Assembly (NCBI GenBank): GCA_008933995.1
Contig: WARS01000011.1
Span: 15,006,016-15,070,015, forward strand
From: Datnioides undecimradiatus
Taxonomy: Eukaryota; Chordata; Actinopteri; Lobotiformes; Datnioididae
Reading direction: 5' to 3'
DNA: 64,000 nucleotides
The notes below the pieces were generated by a model. That model saw only the letters and a program-made list of their open reading frames with translations, ran no database searches and was not told where the DNA came from. Position numbers and translations under genes: made by a program. Positions 25,031 through 36,860 of the stretch are shown here, in pieces; the first letter of the stretch is position 1, and each line of letters begins with the position of its first letter.

Positions 25031-28000
25031 CAGGCCCACAGTCGCGTCCAAACAGAATGATCGGTAAATCAAATAAAACACCCACGGTGTTTCAGAGAGA
25101 AGGAGTGTGCGCCGAACAACGGAGAGATAAAAAGGAAAAAAAAGAGAAGGAGAGGAGGAGGAGGGGAGGAGTGGACACGGGGGATTGTGCGTCCTCGTGA
25201 AAGTAGCCCTCAGAAACAAAAGCAGCTTTGAGTGCGCACCCACTCAGAAGAGAGATTAGCCGGTACACACACCCCTCAACACACCACCACCATCACCGCC
25301 ACCCCTGCAGAAAAGAGCTTTGGCTGCAGTTTAGCGGCACGTGGCGCAGCCCTTGATACTTATCATGTGCGTCAGGTGCTCTCGCTCGGTTTCCTGTTCT
25401 TTAAAACATAACCACCGTTTCCCTCTTTCGCTCCCTCCTCCTTCTCCTTTTTTTCAGTCCACAACTAATCCATCCACAATGCTGCCATCCAGCCTTACCC
25501 CTCATTTCTTCTTGCTCTCTCTCTCTCTCCCTCTCTTTCTCCCTGTCCATCTCTTTTCTCCTGCTTTTACAAATACAAAGAACATATTGTATCTGCCAGC
25601 GTTAAAGTGAATCCATTCTCCTTGGCAGCGGCCCGGCCCGTGGTGAATCTGAGCCGGGCTTGCTCTGTTTTCCAGCTGGCACCGGGGCCGCTGGTAGAGC
25701 GGGTTGGTCGCTCGTCGGGTTGGTGAATTTGAGTCCAGCTGACACGTTGGTTTAGGATTCATTCACGCAGTCTGTCGTTCTTGCTCTCTCTCCTCCTCGT
25801 TCTGACTCAACTCGCAAAGCATGACCCCATTTCACCTCATGCGAAGCTCGCGTCCACTCTGAGGATGCTGGTTAATGGCTGTATTCGCACAGCAAAGTGT
25901 TATTGCATACTGGGAGTATGAGAGGCGCACAAATGGAAGAAACATTCACGGGTATTGACACATTCTTCGGGGGAAGGTTTACAAATGGGTCACATGAATA
26001 CACCAGACTGTCATTTTCACACATCTACTGCATTAGCTGGTGGTTTTCGGCTGCTCTCCTCCATCTGTATGGAAACCAGACTGTTGAGCCCTTTAGAAAC
26101 CAGAGAGGAAGAACATTTTAAGGTCATGCCAGCGCTCCTATTTAGTTGTGGAAATTCTTGGAAAAGTCATGGAATTTTACATCAGGGCCACAGCGGGAAG
26201 CCTGGACTCAAACACACACACAAACACACACACACACACACAAACTCTGAAGTCGACAAAGTTACAGCTAATATTTCTGTGTAATAAGAACACCCTTTTG
26301 CATTTACACAGTTTCTCATACAAACACACAAATATAGCCCAAGCACGTTACCAAAGTTGCGCACTCTTTCACGGATGCCGCTATAAACACACGCTGACAC
26401 AAACACATCAATAATGAGACGCTATCGCGTTTCAAACTCATGGTTCAGACCCAGAAACTGAATACAACCTCCTCCCCTCCCCGCAAATATGAAAGAGCCC
26501 ATAAGATGAGTCAACACACTCACAAGGCAGCAAAAACAAACTGTTAATAAAGGCCACCAGAGCCTTTTCAAGTTCGTCTGACTGCCCCGCGCCTCTTCTC
26601 TCCCCACATCTTTCATCCTTAACTGCTGACCCCATGCTTGCCATAAAACAATCATACATGCCTTCTCTTCTGTTTGTATTTTCTCTTTTACATTGTATGG
26701 CTCTGTGGTTTCCTGTATTTGCTTTACATTTTCGGGGACTTTGTTCAGCTTTATTTCAAGCTAAGGCTGTGAGAAGAGGGACGCAGTGAGCCGTGGGGTC
26801 AGTGTGTGTGTGTGTGTGTGTGTGTGTGTTCTGGAGCAAACTCCCCATCTCTTCTGTGGATGGAAACAAAGGCTGCGTTTTAAAAGCACCATATGACAGT
26901 TCTAGTAGCATTAAGTGGATGTTCTGTTAGTTAATGTCCCTGTAAAGTTATAAGTGCACAGACACCAGGATCACAGATGTTGGTCATTACTCAGATGCTC
27001 TGTTTGAAAGCTCCATGCAAAATGTCAGAAATTAGAAACTGAGAACCTGTAGCCGTTCTAAGTGAAATTGCGAATAATCGTCAATGACATGCGGCAAAAT
27101 CTGGCAGGTTCTTGCGGGAGAATGGGAAAGTCATCCTAAATCATGCAGTTACTGAGACAAGATGTTAATTTGTAGAATACACACACCGAGCATCAGCTGA
27201 GCCCAGCGGCCAAGTGGTAATGGCATGATTCGCTGACGAGACTCATAAGCAAGCTTCAGTGAATGAAGCATGAGTATTCAACTGCGTCCCCAGTCCTTTA
27301 CCTTACGTTCATTCAAAAAACGCTGGCGACAATTTCAAGAGAAAGTGAATACTGTTTCCAGAACAGCTGCCATGATTTCTCAGTTTAAACGTCAGAAGCA
27401 AAGTCAAGCGTCATTGAAGGAGAGAGCTCAGCTAATGTACAGTCCACCTGAAATGATGCCCGCTGGGAACAAAGTCTTACATAGCTGGCTCTCAGAACAT
27501 GAACTGAAGTGCTACAGAAGCTAAGAGCATTACGGCATCATGTCTACGGACAACTTTCCATAGAACGCAAAGGTGGTGTGTGGTGGCATCCAGTTAAATG
27601 TCACCTCTCAGATGTGCAGCTCCTTACCTGAAGCTTGGATGCAGCCGTGCTCGAATTTCTTATTTTGCACTATAGCTGGCCGCGTGCTGTCTTGCAGTAT
27701 TGGGATTCTATTCTTTCGACGGCATCGTCACATCAATGCCCCGCTGACTTTCTGGATTTTAGCGTGTGTGTTTTTTGTGCGTGTGTTAGTGTTCGCCCCC
27801 TTCTCCCAGAGACAAAAGCAGCCAGTGTCCATTTTTTTTTCCCCGCTTTCAAATATATTTTTCCTTTCTGTCGGCTTTTTGTTAAAGCCCCCCCCCTCCT
27901 TTCTTTACTCTCTCTCTCTGGCCTCCCCCCTCCCCTCACCCCTGGTCTCCATTCTCCATTGGTGCAGCCCTGTCACGGCGATGATAATGATGACCTCTGT

Positions 28001-30300
28001 GTAATGTTAGCTCGTTATTGGCCCACCAGCGAGGCCAGTGTGTGCACCCTCTGTTGCTTTTTTTCTGCATTGACCATTGTGTTAAGAGTGAAATGCTGGA
28101 CCTTGTGTGTGTGTGTGTGTGTAGGTGAAACACAAAGAGCAGGCAGCCAGCCTGAGTGAGCTGCACAGTGGATCTATGGAGAGGCAGAGAAGTTCACCTG
28201 AACTGACCCTCTGTTGTTGCGGCCGGTCCTGTTACTGTAGGTTTTCCAGGAACAGAGGTGGAAAATAACTGCAGACGACTGCTGTAGCCTCTTTGTTTTA
28301 CCGGATATTTACTCAAAAACGCATATTTATGTTAGAATTATTATTATTTAAATTGATTTAGCTGAATTTATTTTGTGCTGCTTGGCTGCTGCCAGGTAAG
28401 ACTGTGTAACACAACAGCATCTTTAACGTGTAGTGTTTAAGTCAGCAGGTGGCAAATGAGGGAATCCAGCATCTGAGTTTGAATGGAGTACTTGTTGAAA
28501 ACATTGTTATTATTATTATCATTGGTCACTCAGCTGCAGCGGTTGTCTACACGCAAATGTTAACATGGTAAATATGCAGCTCTCAAATTCCTGGCCTCCT
28601 TTAAGCTCCGCAGCGCTCGGTTTATCTGAGCATCTTCTGCTGGAAGCACCTGCAAGCTGCGGCGAGAAACGAGATGATCAAAGCAGCGAGAGTGAACTGA
28701 AACCAACAAGACAGGGGCAGTGAAACGACAACAAACGAGACGACAGGTGCTTAAATGCTGCGTAGAGACGAGCTGGGTGAAGATTCTCTGTGGGTTTGTC
28801 ACTATAAGTGGGTCTGTATTGCATATTATCATTAGAGCTGTAGTTTGTAGGAGAATACTAGCTTTAATCTAATGTTGATTCAAAATATTCTTGCCGCACC
28901 TACTTCACAAGGCAATTATAAAGATAAAACACAACAGGATATCTGTGAGGCGGCCTTTTTGCAAGTCAAGCTAAGTTGAATTTTTGAAAAACATTTTGAG
29001 CAGCAGTGGCGTTACGGGGCAACGCTTTTAAGAACAGGTACGACTTTTGCTTGTCCCTCTCCGCATGCGTTGCACAAAACACATTCAAGCCAGCAGCTTT
29101 GTACTATTTCGTTGCTTAACAATAGGCGGAGGTAATGTGTCAAAAGGCATAGACGAAGTAGACAACTAGCCATACATTCATTCTGCTAGGGAGGAAATGC
29201 TCTCAACAGTTTTGCCAGGCCTCAGGGAGGGACACTGCACTTTTTGGTGAGATGCTGCAAATGTAAAAATTGACTTTATTTGTTTTAAGTCAGTCCTAAG
29301 TATCAGTGTATTTAGAGTGGCTTGTATTTTGCACTATTGCTCAATAAGTTCTTTATCAGAGGGAGTTTTTCCTTTGAATAAATGTGGCAATCGTTTAATT
29401 CCTGGACAGTAGCAGTGCGAATTTAGGTCACTTCACATCGGTCATAAAAATGATTACGCTCTAATCTGCTGACTGAGGATGATTCGACTTCATTACGACT
29501 TGAAAGTGAAAGACACTACAGCTGCGCCTTAAAAACTTGCTTAGTCATTCAGAAGGCCCCGGTGGCATATCAAAGAATTCCTTTCCCATGCCGGTGCCAT
29601 GTAAGTAGACACAGTCATAACAAAGGTAAGAAAGAATGACGCAGTAAACTTGTGTGCTGCTCCACCGCTTGTAGCACCGGGCCTTTTGAGGTCACAGTGG
29701 TGGGAAAAGACATTACACATGCATTACAGCATGCGAGGACGGTGACCTGCGTGATTGTTGTTGCTCTCGTCTTATCTCTCCCTCTCTCTGCGTCCCGGCT
29801 CTGTCTCCATTGTCTCGTGCAATCGAGAGCATTTCAATGACAGGAATCTTGTTTTGTTGAATAGCGCGGCCCGGTCGGACACAGATGCCAAGACATTCCT
29901 GGAGCTGGTAGTCTTTCTTTCTGGCAGCCCCGCGCCTCTGTCTCCTCCACTCCGCTCTTGTACTTTCTCCTCTTCCCCTCCTTTTCATTCCTCAGTCCTC
30001 CTCAAGGTGACTGTCAGACAGAAAGAGAAAGGGAGCAATAAAGGGAGCAACATTTGTTTTTGTTTGCCTGCGTGCTCAGTATCTGTGTCTAGACTGTTCA
30101 AGAAGCGCAACAGTGTGCGCTCGGTAATCCAACCAACACTGTGTGTTTTCCCTGCTGAATAAGTCACACCGCTCCACAACACTTCAATACAATTCATTAC
30201 ACGTCAAGGCTACCCCATCCAAATATCTCATATCCCTCCTGCATATCACGTCTCCATTTGTCTGCACTCATGCAATGGTAGAGTTTGGCACGGATCACAG
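25031..30300. other. Gene-poor stretch
   Basis: No supported exon. Simple repeats include CT tracts near 25510-25540, CA runs at 26211-26243, GT at 26803-26829 and GT at 28106-28123. A plus-strand frame of 84 codons at 27270-27524 is rich in Gln, Lys and Arg but matches nothing I recognise and lacks splice signals. A short imperfect repeat (GGTGAAT.TGAG) occurs at about 25641 and 25721. A TGGAAAAGTCATGGAATTTTA segment near 26158 resembles a motif I associate with old dispersed vertebrate repeats, but only weakly. Confidence 0.5.
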
Positions 30301-30464
30301 AACGCAGCGAGAGCAGCACCGAGCTCTTTCCCCAGGATTTATGACTCTCCAACAGATGGCAGTGTGAATCGCTCTATCAGCACGGGCCAGCTTGTGAGGA
30401 CTTTGTGAATTTAGGATTGCTGGACTGCATGACAGTCATAGTAAAGTACACACCTCCTCTCCTC

Positions 30465-30506
30465 ACATCTCCTCCTCTCCTCTCCTCTCTCCTCTCCTCT
30501 CTTTTC
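30465..30506. repeat. Degenerate (TCTCC)n tract
   Basis: Pyrimidine-only tract built from CTCCT/CTCTC units; the opposite strand is purine-only. Confidence 0.85.
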
Positions 30507-32951
30507 TAAACATACATACTGACCTTTGATCAGGGTGAAAAGTTATTGAACACTTAACCCTGATTTTAATCTTGAAATTCAACTAAAGTAGTAAGCAAAA
30601 GTTAGAAAAACACCGTATGACTGTTTGTACGCTATATATTCTGTGTCTACATACTCTGTGTGTTGCCTAATGTGGTGGAGCAGCTATTCAATTTCTATAC
30701 TTTAGTAAAAACGCCATCTTGTAAGATTTCCTAAAGTATAATCAGCAAAACGTGCATTATATAATCAGATCATTTGTAGTCTTGCATTTAATGTAAAAGA
30801 TGGATTATGAACTGTTTTGTGTTGGACTGTAACCAGTTATTATTTTCACGGTGGATTAATCTGGCAAACGTTTGTATCATCAGTGTAACATTAGATAAAG
30901 CGGTGTGTTTGAACAACGCCTGGCCGCACAGCATTCGGCGTGACTGAAGAAAAAGGTTTGCAAAGCAAATCCATGTCAATCGCGAATGAGTGATGTAACG
31001 TATGCCCGACACGTGCTGCTGTCTGTTCTTGTTTTCACACTGGCAGCTTTTACTGCCCTTTGTGCTGCAGCTTCAGCGTCTAAGAAGTGCCCTGCAGGGA
31101 TCGTAAAGCTGATCTTAGTTCATCTTATTGTGTGTTTGGTTTGAGTCTGCGGGCCGGATTGAATCACGTTGGAATAACCACAGTTTATTCTGAACATCCG
31201 AAGTTCACTGCAGCAGCAATTAGCATGATACATGCAGTTTGTTTTGCAGGACAAACCGTTAGTCTGGTGGCAGTTGGGCCGATGATGACTTTTACCCTGT
31301 GGTGTTACTCGGTTGTTGACTCACAGCAACTCTTCATTAGTTCTCCCATTGTTATTCTCTTGCCTAAACTCTCCCCTACAGCTCTTTAGCCACAGTTAAT
31401 GTGGTCCCTCGTGGTGCTTGTCCTTGTTTGTTTGTTCGCTAGGTGACAGGCGGACTAGCCCAAACAAGTATATGTACACGCTGCGTGCACGTTTGTTTGT
31501 CTACTTGTATACTTCGGTGTTTGTTGGAGTTTATCAGAAAGACGGTCCCAGGGGAGGGCAGGAAGGTGGTTCAGGATGGGTGTTCCTGTGTGAACAGGAG
31601 CACTGTGTCCTCCCCACCGTTGTCTGGACTGAACTCGTCTCCACTAGTCGCTGCAATGACTGGAAGTTCATGAAATACAGGTCAGAGATCAAAAATACTG
31701 TAGATAATGTATCTGTGCTGCTTCTTAAAGCCTTCTTGGTCAATTAAAAGTTCACTTAGTATCAGTTTCTGCTCCCACAGGCCATCTCATCCCTTCAATG
31801 ACATTGTTAATGTCACACAAACATCTGGGAAATTGTTGTTTGTGTTCTTTTTTTTAATGTTTGATAAGTTAACAGAGTAAAATTAATTAAGAATAATTGA
31901 TGAAGCACAGACTATTGAATAATCAGCTGCAGAACAGTACGCTGGGTAAGACTTCTCAAAAAGTTTCATGCCTGCATCTTCTTTAAGTATTTGTGCGCCG
32001 TATTACATCCTCTATATTCTCTATATTAGGTCATAAACACAATCCAAAGGTCAACAGATACATTATACTTACCTGAATTGGGGTAAGTTCACATTTTATT
32101 CAGTTACTTTCGAAACTGTATAAAGAAAGGGATCTCGCACATAAACTGACTTTTCATTTAAAACATGTCACACATGTCTCTTCCTCTCTGTGTGTCTCAG
32201 CTGACTCGGCTGTAGTCAGAGGAACCTTGTCAGAGGTCTGGGAAACCCCTGCTGCTGAACTGTCAGCCGTTCTTGTGACTGTGTTGTCTGTGGTCAGAGG
32301 GAGGGTCGTGGACAGCTGGAGCGTCACCTGTCACAGGATGACATGCATTTATATGACGCAGCAGCGGTGACACCAAACTCCAGCGTGTACACACAGCTCA
32401 GGGTTAGAAAACAATGCAAAACGATGTAAATTACGGTCAAACTGCAAAGGCAACTTCATAATTAAACCACATTAATTAAAAACATAGTAGCTGGGCTTGT
32501 CAGCTCCAATGGCCAGTTGCCAATTCATATCTCATTTTCAGCTTGTAGAAGTTCAAAAGGCCAGATAAGTAGCTGCAACAATTGCTTCAGCATCTGTAGG
32601 AAGCTCCACAAAATTATGTAACGCGGCGAAGGGAAGAGTCTCATAATTCACGACAACATACAACAGTACAACATGGCAAACACAGGAAGAAGAGTAACAG
32701 CCGGCCGCAGCTAGACTCACACCAGCGCTGACTGTAGCGCTCATTACGGGATATTTGCATAACAGCCAGTACAAGCACAGTTGAAATCAACATCCGATCC
32801 AACAGTAATGTGCTTTAACAGATGATCCAATTAAAGAGAAAACATTAAAATTCAACTTTTTAATCTAACCTCGTTCTCTTTCGGCCGCCTTTGCTTTTCT
32901 CATTCGCATTCGCACCATCTCTCTCTCTCTCTCACCCACATCCAGGCTGTG

Positions 32952-32953
<2 letters not shown>

Positions 32954-32984
<31 letters not shown>
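32954..32984. repeat. (CA)n microsatellite
   Basis: Uninterrupted CA run of about 31 bases. Confidence 0.95.
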
Positions 32985-32985
<1 letters not shown>

Positions 32986-34035
32986 GGAGACATACTCTTG
33001 TAACCACATTGTGGCACATTCACAAACATTCACTTGCACAATCTCACCCTGTCCATTTGCACATCCATCTCCAGCACACACACACACACATACACACGTT
33101 CAGCGGTTATAAATAAGTCCTCTGTGTCTAATTATGTTTTTCATGTCTCTCCATGAGTCTCCTGGGCCACTCCTTTTAGGCACACAGCAGGAGGAATTCC
33201 TGATCCATCTTAAGCTCCAACGAGAATGTTGATAAGTCTGTAGATTACTGCCCAACATGTTTATGATAGCCTATTATTCTCTAAGCTTCATCCGGACCCA
33301 GCGCGTGCTTCGTCTACTTAGCGCAACTATTTAGGTCATGGTACAATCTCAGAGGGAAGCGCTGTGGATGGTGAAATATCAGCAAAGCTTAGAAAAAAAG
33401 GAAGCAACCTTTGCCATGTCACGCTGCGTATTTCTGATCAAACATGAATGTAATGGCACAGTTTACCTGTAATTTAGTCTTTTAAACAGCCAGGTTTTGC
33501 CACAACTAACACATGACTTTCTGCACTCTCTAGTAATGAGACCTAGAAACTCGCCTAGAATCTCAGCTTCATCAGGCATTTTTACAACGCTCGGTTGTTT
33601 ATAAACCGTGATCGCTGGCGTGCTGACATGCGATTTCATTCTGATATTTGGGATTTACCCTTCCTATTATGGCTCATATTTCAACAACAATAATAGCTGC
33701 TAAATGTCCCACTCTGCCATAAAAACGTCCGGGCCATCAGGCACACGCACTAAAAGATGAGGAGAGAGAGGGGCCGTGCGCTTAAGCCTATGAAAATGCC
33801 ATTGATGTTAACTATCTCACCGTGGCCTGCCAGAAATACCGCAGTTGGGCCGGAGTTGTTCGCTATCAGCGCGTAGTAGAGACAGGAGTCTGAATCTGTC
33901 TGTTCGGCCTGGTGCGTGAGATGTTATGGCTCTTTGATGTGCTTTGCTGTTTAAGGCTTTGATTTACGGAGCACCATCTTTATCATTTTCCCCTGGTTTC
34001 TTGAAGCCATTGGAGCCATCAGAGGAGTTTGCTCT

Positions 34036-34037
<2 letters not shown>

Positions 34038-34074
<37 letters not shown>
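34038..34074. repeat. (GT)n microsatellite
   Basis: Uninterrupted GT run of 37 bases ending in CGCGC. Confidence 0.96.
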
Positions 34075-34079
<5 letters not shown>

Positions 34080-34211
34080 TGTGTAAGTACTTCAGGAGGG
34101 AAAAATAAATAGAGGTAAAACCAAGGCCATGCCTGTGAGGACGTAGAAAACCCCTTTGAAGTAGCATAAGTGTGTGCAATAAGTCTGCGCGACGACTTTT
34201 TTGTGGTCGCG

Positions 34212-34213
<2 letters not shown>

Positions 34214-34260
<47 letters not shown>
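34214..34260. repeat. (GT)n microsatellite
   Basis: Uninterrupted GT run of 47 bases, the longest GT array in the window, only 140 bases from the preceding one. Confidence 0.97.
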
Positions 34261-34261
<1 letters not shown>

Positions 34262-34610
34262 TCTCTGTATTTGCGTGTCACCAGGCAGTCTGTTGTCTGT
34301 TTACGTCTTTCACTCAGGTGGAGCCATTCATCTGTATTCACACCATAGTTATGCCGGCTGTGCCCTGTCAGAGATGTCTCTGTTGGGTGACACACCTGTG
34401 TTTACAGTCGGGAAAGCCTGTAAACAAGAGTGGCCCGTACGTGTGCATGCGTTTGCATGTGTGTGTGTGTGTGTGTGCGTGTGTGCGTGTCTGTCCGCCC
34501 ACTCAGGGATCATATAGCTCAACAGCTTTTGTAATGAGTGGCTTTAGCAGGTAGACAGCGACTGGCAGACTAACGTGTCATTATATCCCGCACTGCTCTG
34601 TCATTGAGAT

Positions 34611-34687
34611 GGCAACTATATTAAAGAGGCAGATGGATGCGAAACAAAAGCAGAAACTCGCTGACATTCTTTGTTTGTTTCATAATG
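34611..34687 (+). repeat. First copy of a local direct repeat
   Basis: About 77 bases matching 35773-35847 in the same orientation with scattered differences. The last 24 bases of each copy (34664-34687 and 35824-35847) are identical. The second copy lies inside the inverted-repeat element at 35262-36014, so this first copy may be a fragment of a related element. The sequence diverges abruptly after both copies. Confidence 0.75.
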
Positions 34688-34781
34688 CAGGTCTGCACTG
34701 TACTTATGTTATGTTGTGTTTACCCCGGAGGCATCAAGCTGACCTAACCTGTTTGTCTTCTGTCCTTGTGTCTGAATCCAG

Positions 34782-34928
34782 GTTCATCAGATGGACAAGA
34801 AAGTGGACTCGGTCCTGCGGATCCTGTTGGAGCAGTTTCCGCCCAAGCCGGAGCTGACGTCCAAGCCCTCCATCCGTAGGGTGACCATTCAAAAGCGCAT
34901 GGGTGCTAGCATCGATGAGGGGCCCTGA
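34782..34928 (+). CDS. Candidate terminal coding exon, gene not recognised
   Basis: A 49-codon block follows a good splice acceptor (pyrimidine-rich stretch ending TGAATCCAG at 34781) and ends at a TGA at 34926. Codon choice is strongly coding-like: most third positions are G or C (GTG, CTG, ATC, CAG, AAG, CCG), unlike the surrounding DNA. If the exon begins in phase 0, the product begins VHQMDKKVDSVLRILLEQF and ends IQKRMGASIDEGP. The first part has heptad-like hydrophobic spacing suggesting a short amphipathic or coiled-coil helix; the tail is basic and then acidic. I cannot assign it to a family. Upstream exons should lie to the left on the plus strand, but I could not find them, so the gene would need long introns. 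It could also be an exon-derived fragment, because a direct repeat flanks it. Confidence 0.5.
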   Translation, partial: VHQMDKKVDSVLRILLEQFPPKPELTSKPSIRRVTIQKRMGASIDEGP

Positions 34929-35261
34929 CTGCGCAGAGGTGATGACACCATCACCATGGAGAATAAGGACCGGGAGTTCACGTAAACAGCATAGCCCCCT
35001 TCCGTGGGCAGCCTGCAAATAATAAGGGGACCCAGTCTTCCAACACCCCCTCCCTCTCTTCCATTTGCGATCCCAAATTTTCTTGTTGACTTTTGACTTC
35101 TGAGAAGAGAACAACTTTGAATTGTCCACGGTGCCCTGCGGTGCTCCGGGGACATAAGGACAAGAGTACCACTGAGATTGGGATTCATGTTGTAGAAAGA
35201 AGGCAGACCGACCTCTTTCTTCTGATGATTGTCGGCCCTGTTTGGGTCTATTTATCTTGTC

Positions 35262-36014
35262 TGAGGTCCTGTTTACACACGGCATTAACATGCGTCTTGG
35301 GTGATTAGATCACAAGCGGCCAGGTTTAAGCACAGTACTGAGGTGCGATCTGGAGCTGGTCTGGGCCTCATGTGGCCGCACTCGTTTAGCATTATATTCA
35401 CAAATATGTCCTGACGACACCGAAGGACCGCCTACTCAACAACAGTGTCATATTAAACTGCAAAACATCAAGAAGAAACCGCAGCAGCAGGCAAATTGGA
35501 TTCTGGAGCACACACGATACACGCTGTCTGATTCCCATTTGGGCTGCTGGTTAAAAACAACAATGCAAACAACAACTCATTCGGTCTTTGTTGTGGTGTA
35601 ATCAAAGTAATGCCTGATGTCCTACATCATCACACTTCAGAGCTCAGGGGTCAAACCGAGACAGTTATGGTTAAACGAGCCCTCTGCTCATGCTGTTGAG
35701 TGATGTTCCGTTAAAGTCATAAAACATACTCACGGTAGCGGTCAGTGTTGCTGAAAGAGCACAGCACACCATTTGCAATATATGTTAAAAAGGGAGATGG
35801 ATACAAAACAAAGGCATAAACTCACATTCTTTGTTTGTTTCATAATGATTTGTAAATGATGACGTTGGCGTTTCTTTGAATATAGAGTAAGATCCAATCA
35901 CAAGTGATCACTCAACACATTCCAGCGCCATGTGTGAAGTGACCTACTTAGACCTGCCCACTTGGGATCAGCTCACCCAAGACCTTGTCAATGCCAGGTG
36001 TCAACAGGGCCTCG
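35262..36014. mobile_element. Inverted-repeat DNA transposon remnant (MITE-like)
   Basis: The ends form long imperfect terminal inverted repeats. The left end (35262-35322; contains GAGGTCCTGTTTACAC and GGCATTAACA) matches the reverse complement of the right end (about 35953-36014; contains TGCCAGGTGTCAACAGGGCC). The two ends align over roughly 60 bases with most positions identical, including a shared CTTGGGTGA core. The interior of about 630 bases has no open frame of interest, so the element is non-autonomous. The end sequence resembles dispersed repeats I associate with teleost genomes, from memory only. I could not identify a clear target-site duplication. The interior carries the second copy of the direct repeat described at 34611. 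Confidence 0.72.
35773..35847 (+). repeat. Second copy of a local direct repeat
   Basis: Partner of 34611-34687, about 1.16 kb away in the same orientation, ending in the same 24 bases (35824-35847). It sits inside the inverted-repeat element. Confidence 0.75.
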
Positions 36015-36439
36015 GTGCAGCTTTCTCTTCACCGTTACTTCTGCAGGCCCTCAGTCTTCCCCTGACGCACACAGTCATTCAAGCAGCGGCACGCTGCATG
36101 AATTTATTTCACTACATCAGCCTCATAATCACACTACTCAGATAATGTTAATTTATGTGTGGCCTGTCGCTGAGCTGCATTCCTCCACTCCAAATATTAT
36201 TCCAAAGCTAACTAACCCAGTAATGAAGTCGTAATGCAATCAAAGCACCAGAGTTCCCCAAAGACACAGAGAAAAACTGAGAGTCCAGCCATGGCAGAGG
36301 CATTCCTCAAATCCGACTGATTATCTTGGCACCATCCACACGCAGTACACAACAGGGTTATTTCCATGGCCACATATCCATCTAGCCTAACTGTACTTAG
36401 GCTGTGGTGGGTGTTTGTTAGTAGTGATCGAATAACACG

Positions 36440-36860
36440 AGGAGGGAAGGGCAGATTATCTGTTGACTTTGCCCCGCGTCAGGGACCGGAAGGCCGGAGG
36501 AAAAGAAGTGGAACTTAAATGATGTGGCTGGGGCGGGTGGCTATCGCGGTGCTGATTTACAGCTACCTTAAAGCTAATGAAAATATCCAAACTGCCGTGA
36601 AAGAGCCCGGTGCTGGGTTACAGGAATACACTGTGAAAGCCATGGCGCTGAGAGACTCGACGCTACGAGATTTCATGTATTGATCTCAAACACTTAAAGC
36701 AGCCCCACTGCTCACACCACCAACAGGACCCTGCTTAATATCCTCTATTACCCTGTTCTGGGGGCTCGCACTGCTGTGTGCAATTTGAAATAAATTTGCC
36801 CCATTAAAGCTCTGATTATTTTTTCTCTCCAGAGCTAATTAAGTGCTGAATTCCTGGTAA
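36440..36860. promoter_or_regulatory. Candidate conserved noncoding element F
   Basis: A repeat-free run of about 420 bases. It includes AGATTATCTGTTGAC near 36452, GCTAATGAAAATATCC near 36573, TGAAATAAATTTGCCCCATTAAAGC near 36786, and CAGAGCTAATTAAGTGCTG near 36831, so homeodomain and GATA-type cores recur without a coding frame. The regulatory reading is inference. Confidence 0.3.

Larger units (their letters stand above)
30301..34600. other. Gene-poor stretch with dense microsatellites at its right end
   Basis: No supported exon. It includes a TCTCC-type pentanucleotide tract at about 30465-30506, (CA)n at 32954-32984, and three GT arrays at 34038-34074, 34214-34260 and 34457-34490. Open frames across the GT arrays encode Cys-Val repeats and are artefacts. 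Confidence 0.55.

Noticed and set aside
26148-26190. TGGAAAAGTCATGGAATTTTA segment resembling an old dispersed vertebrate repeat
   Set aside because: Too short, with no element ends visible; based on memory of similar text only.
30520-30600. GAAAAGTTATTGAACAC segment resembling fish Tc1-type or other repeat text
   Set aside because: No inverted repeats or transposase remnants nearby.
34170-34554. Plus-strand frames of 115 and 117 codons with Cys-Val repeats
   Set aside because: They are translations of the GT microsatellites.
34734-35291. 185-codon minus-strand open frame
   Set aside because: Antisense to the candidate exon at 34782-34928 and running into the transposon remnant; the codon pattern favours the plus strand.
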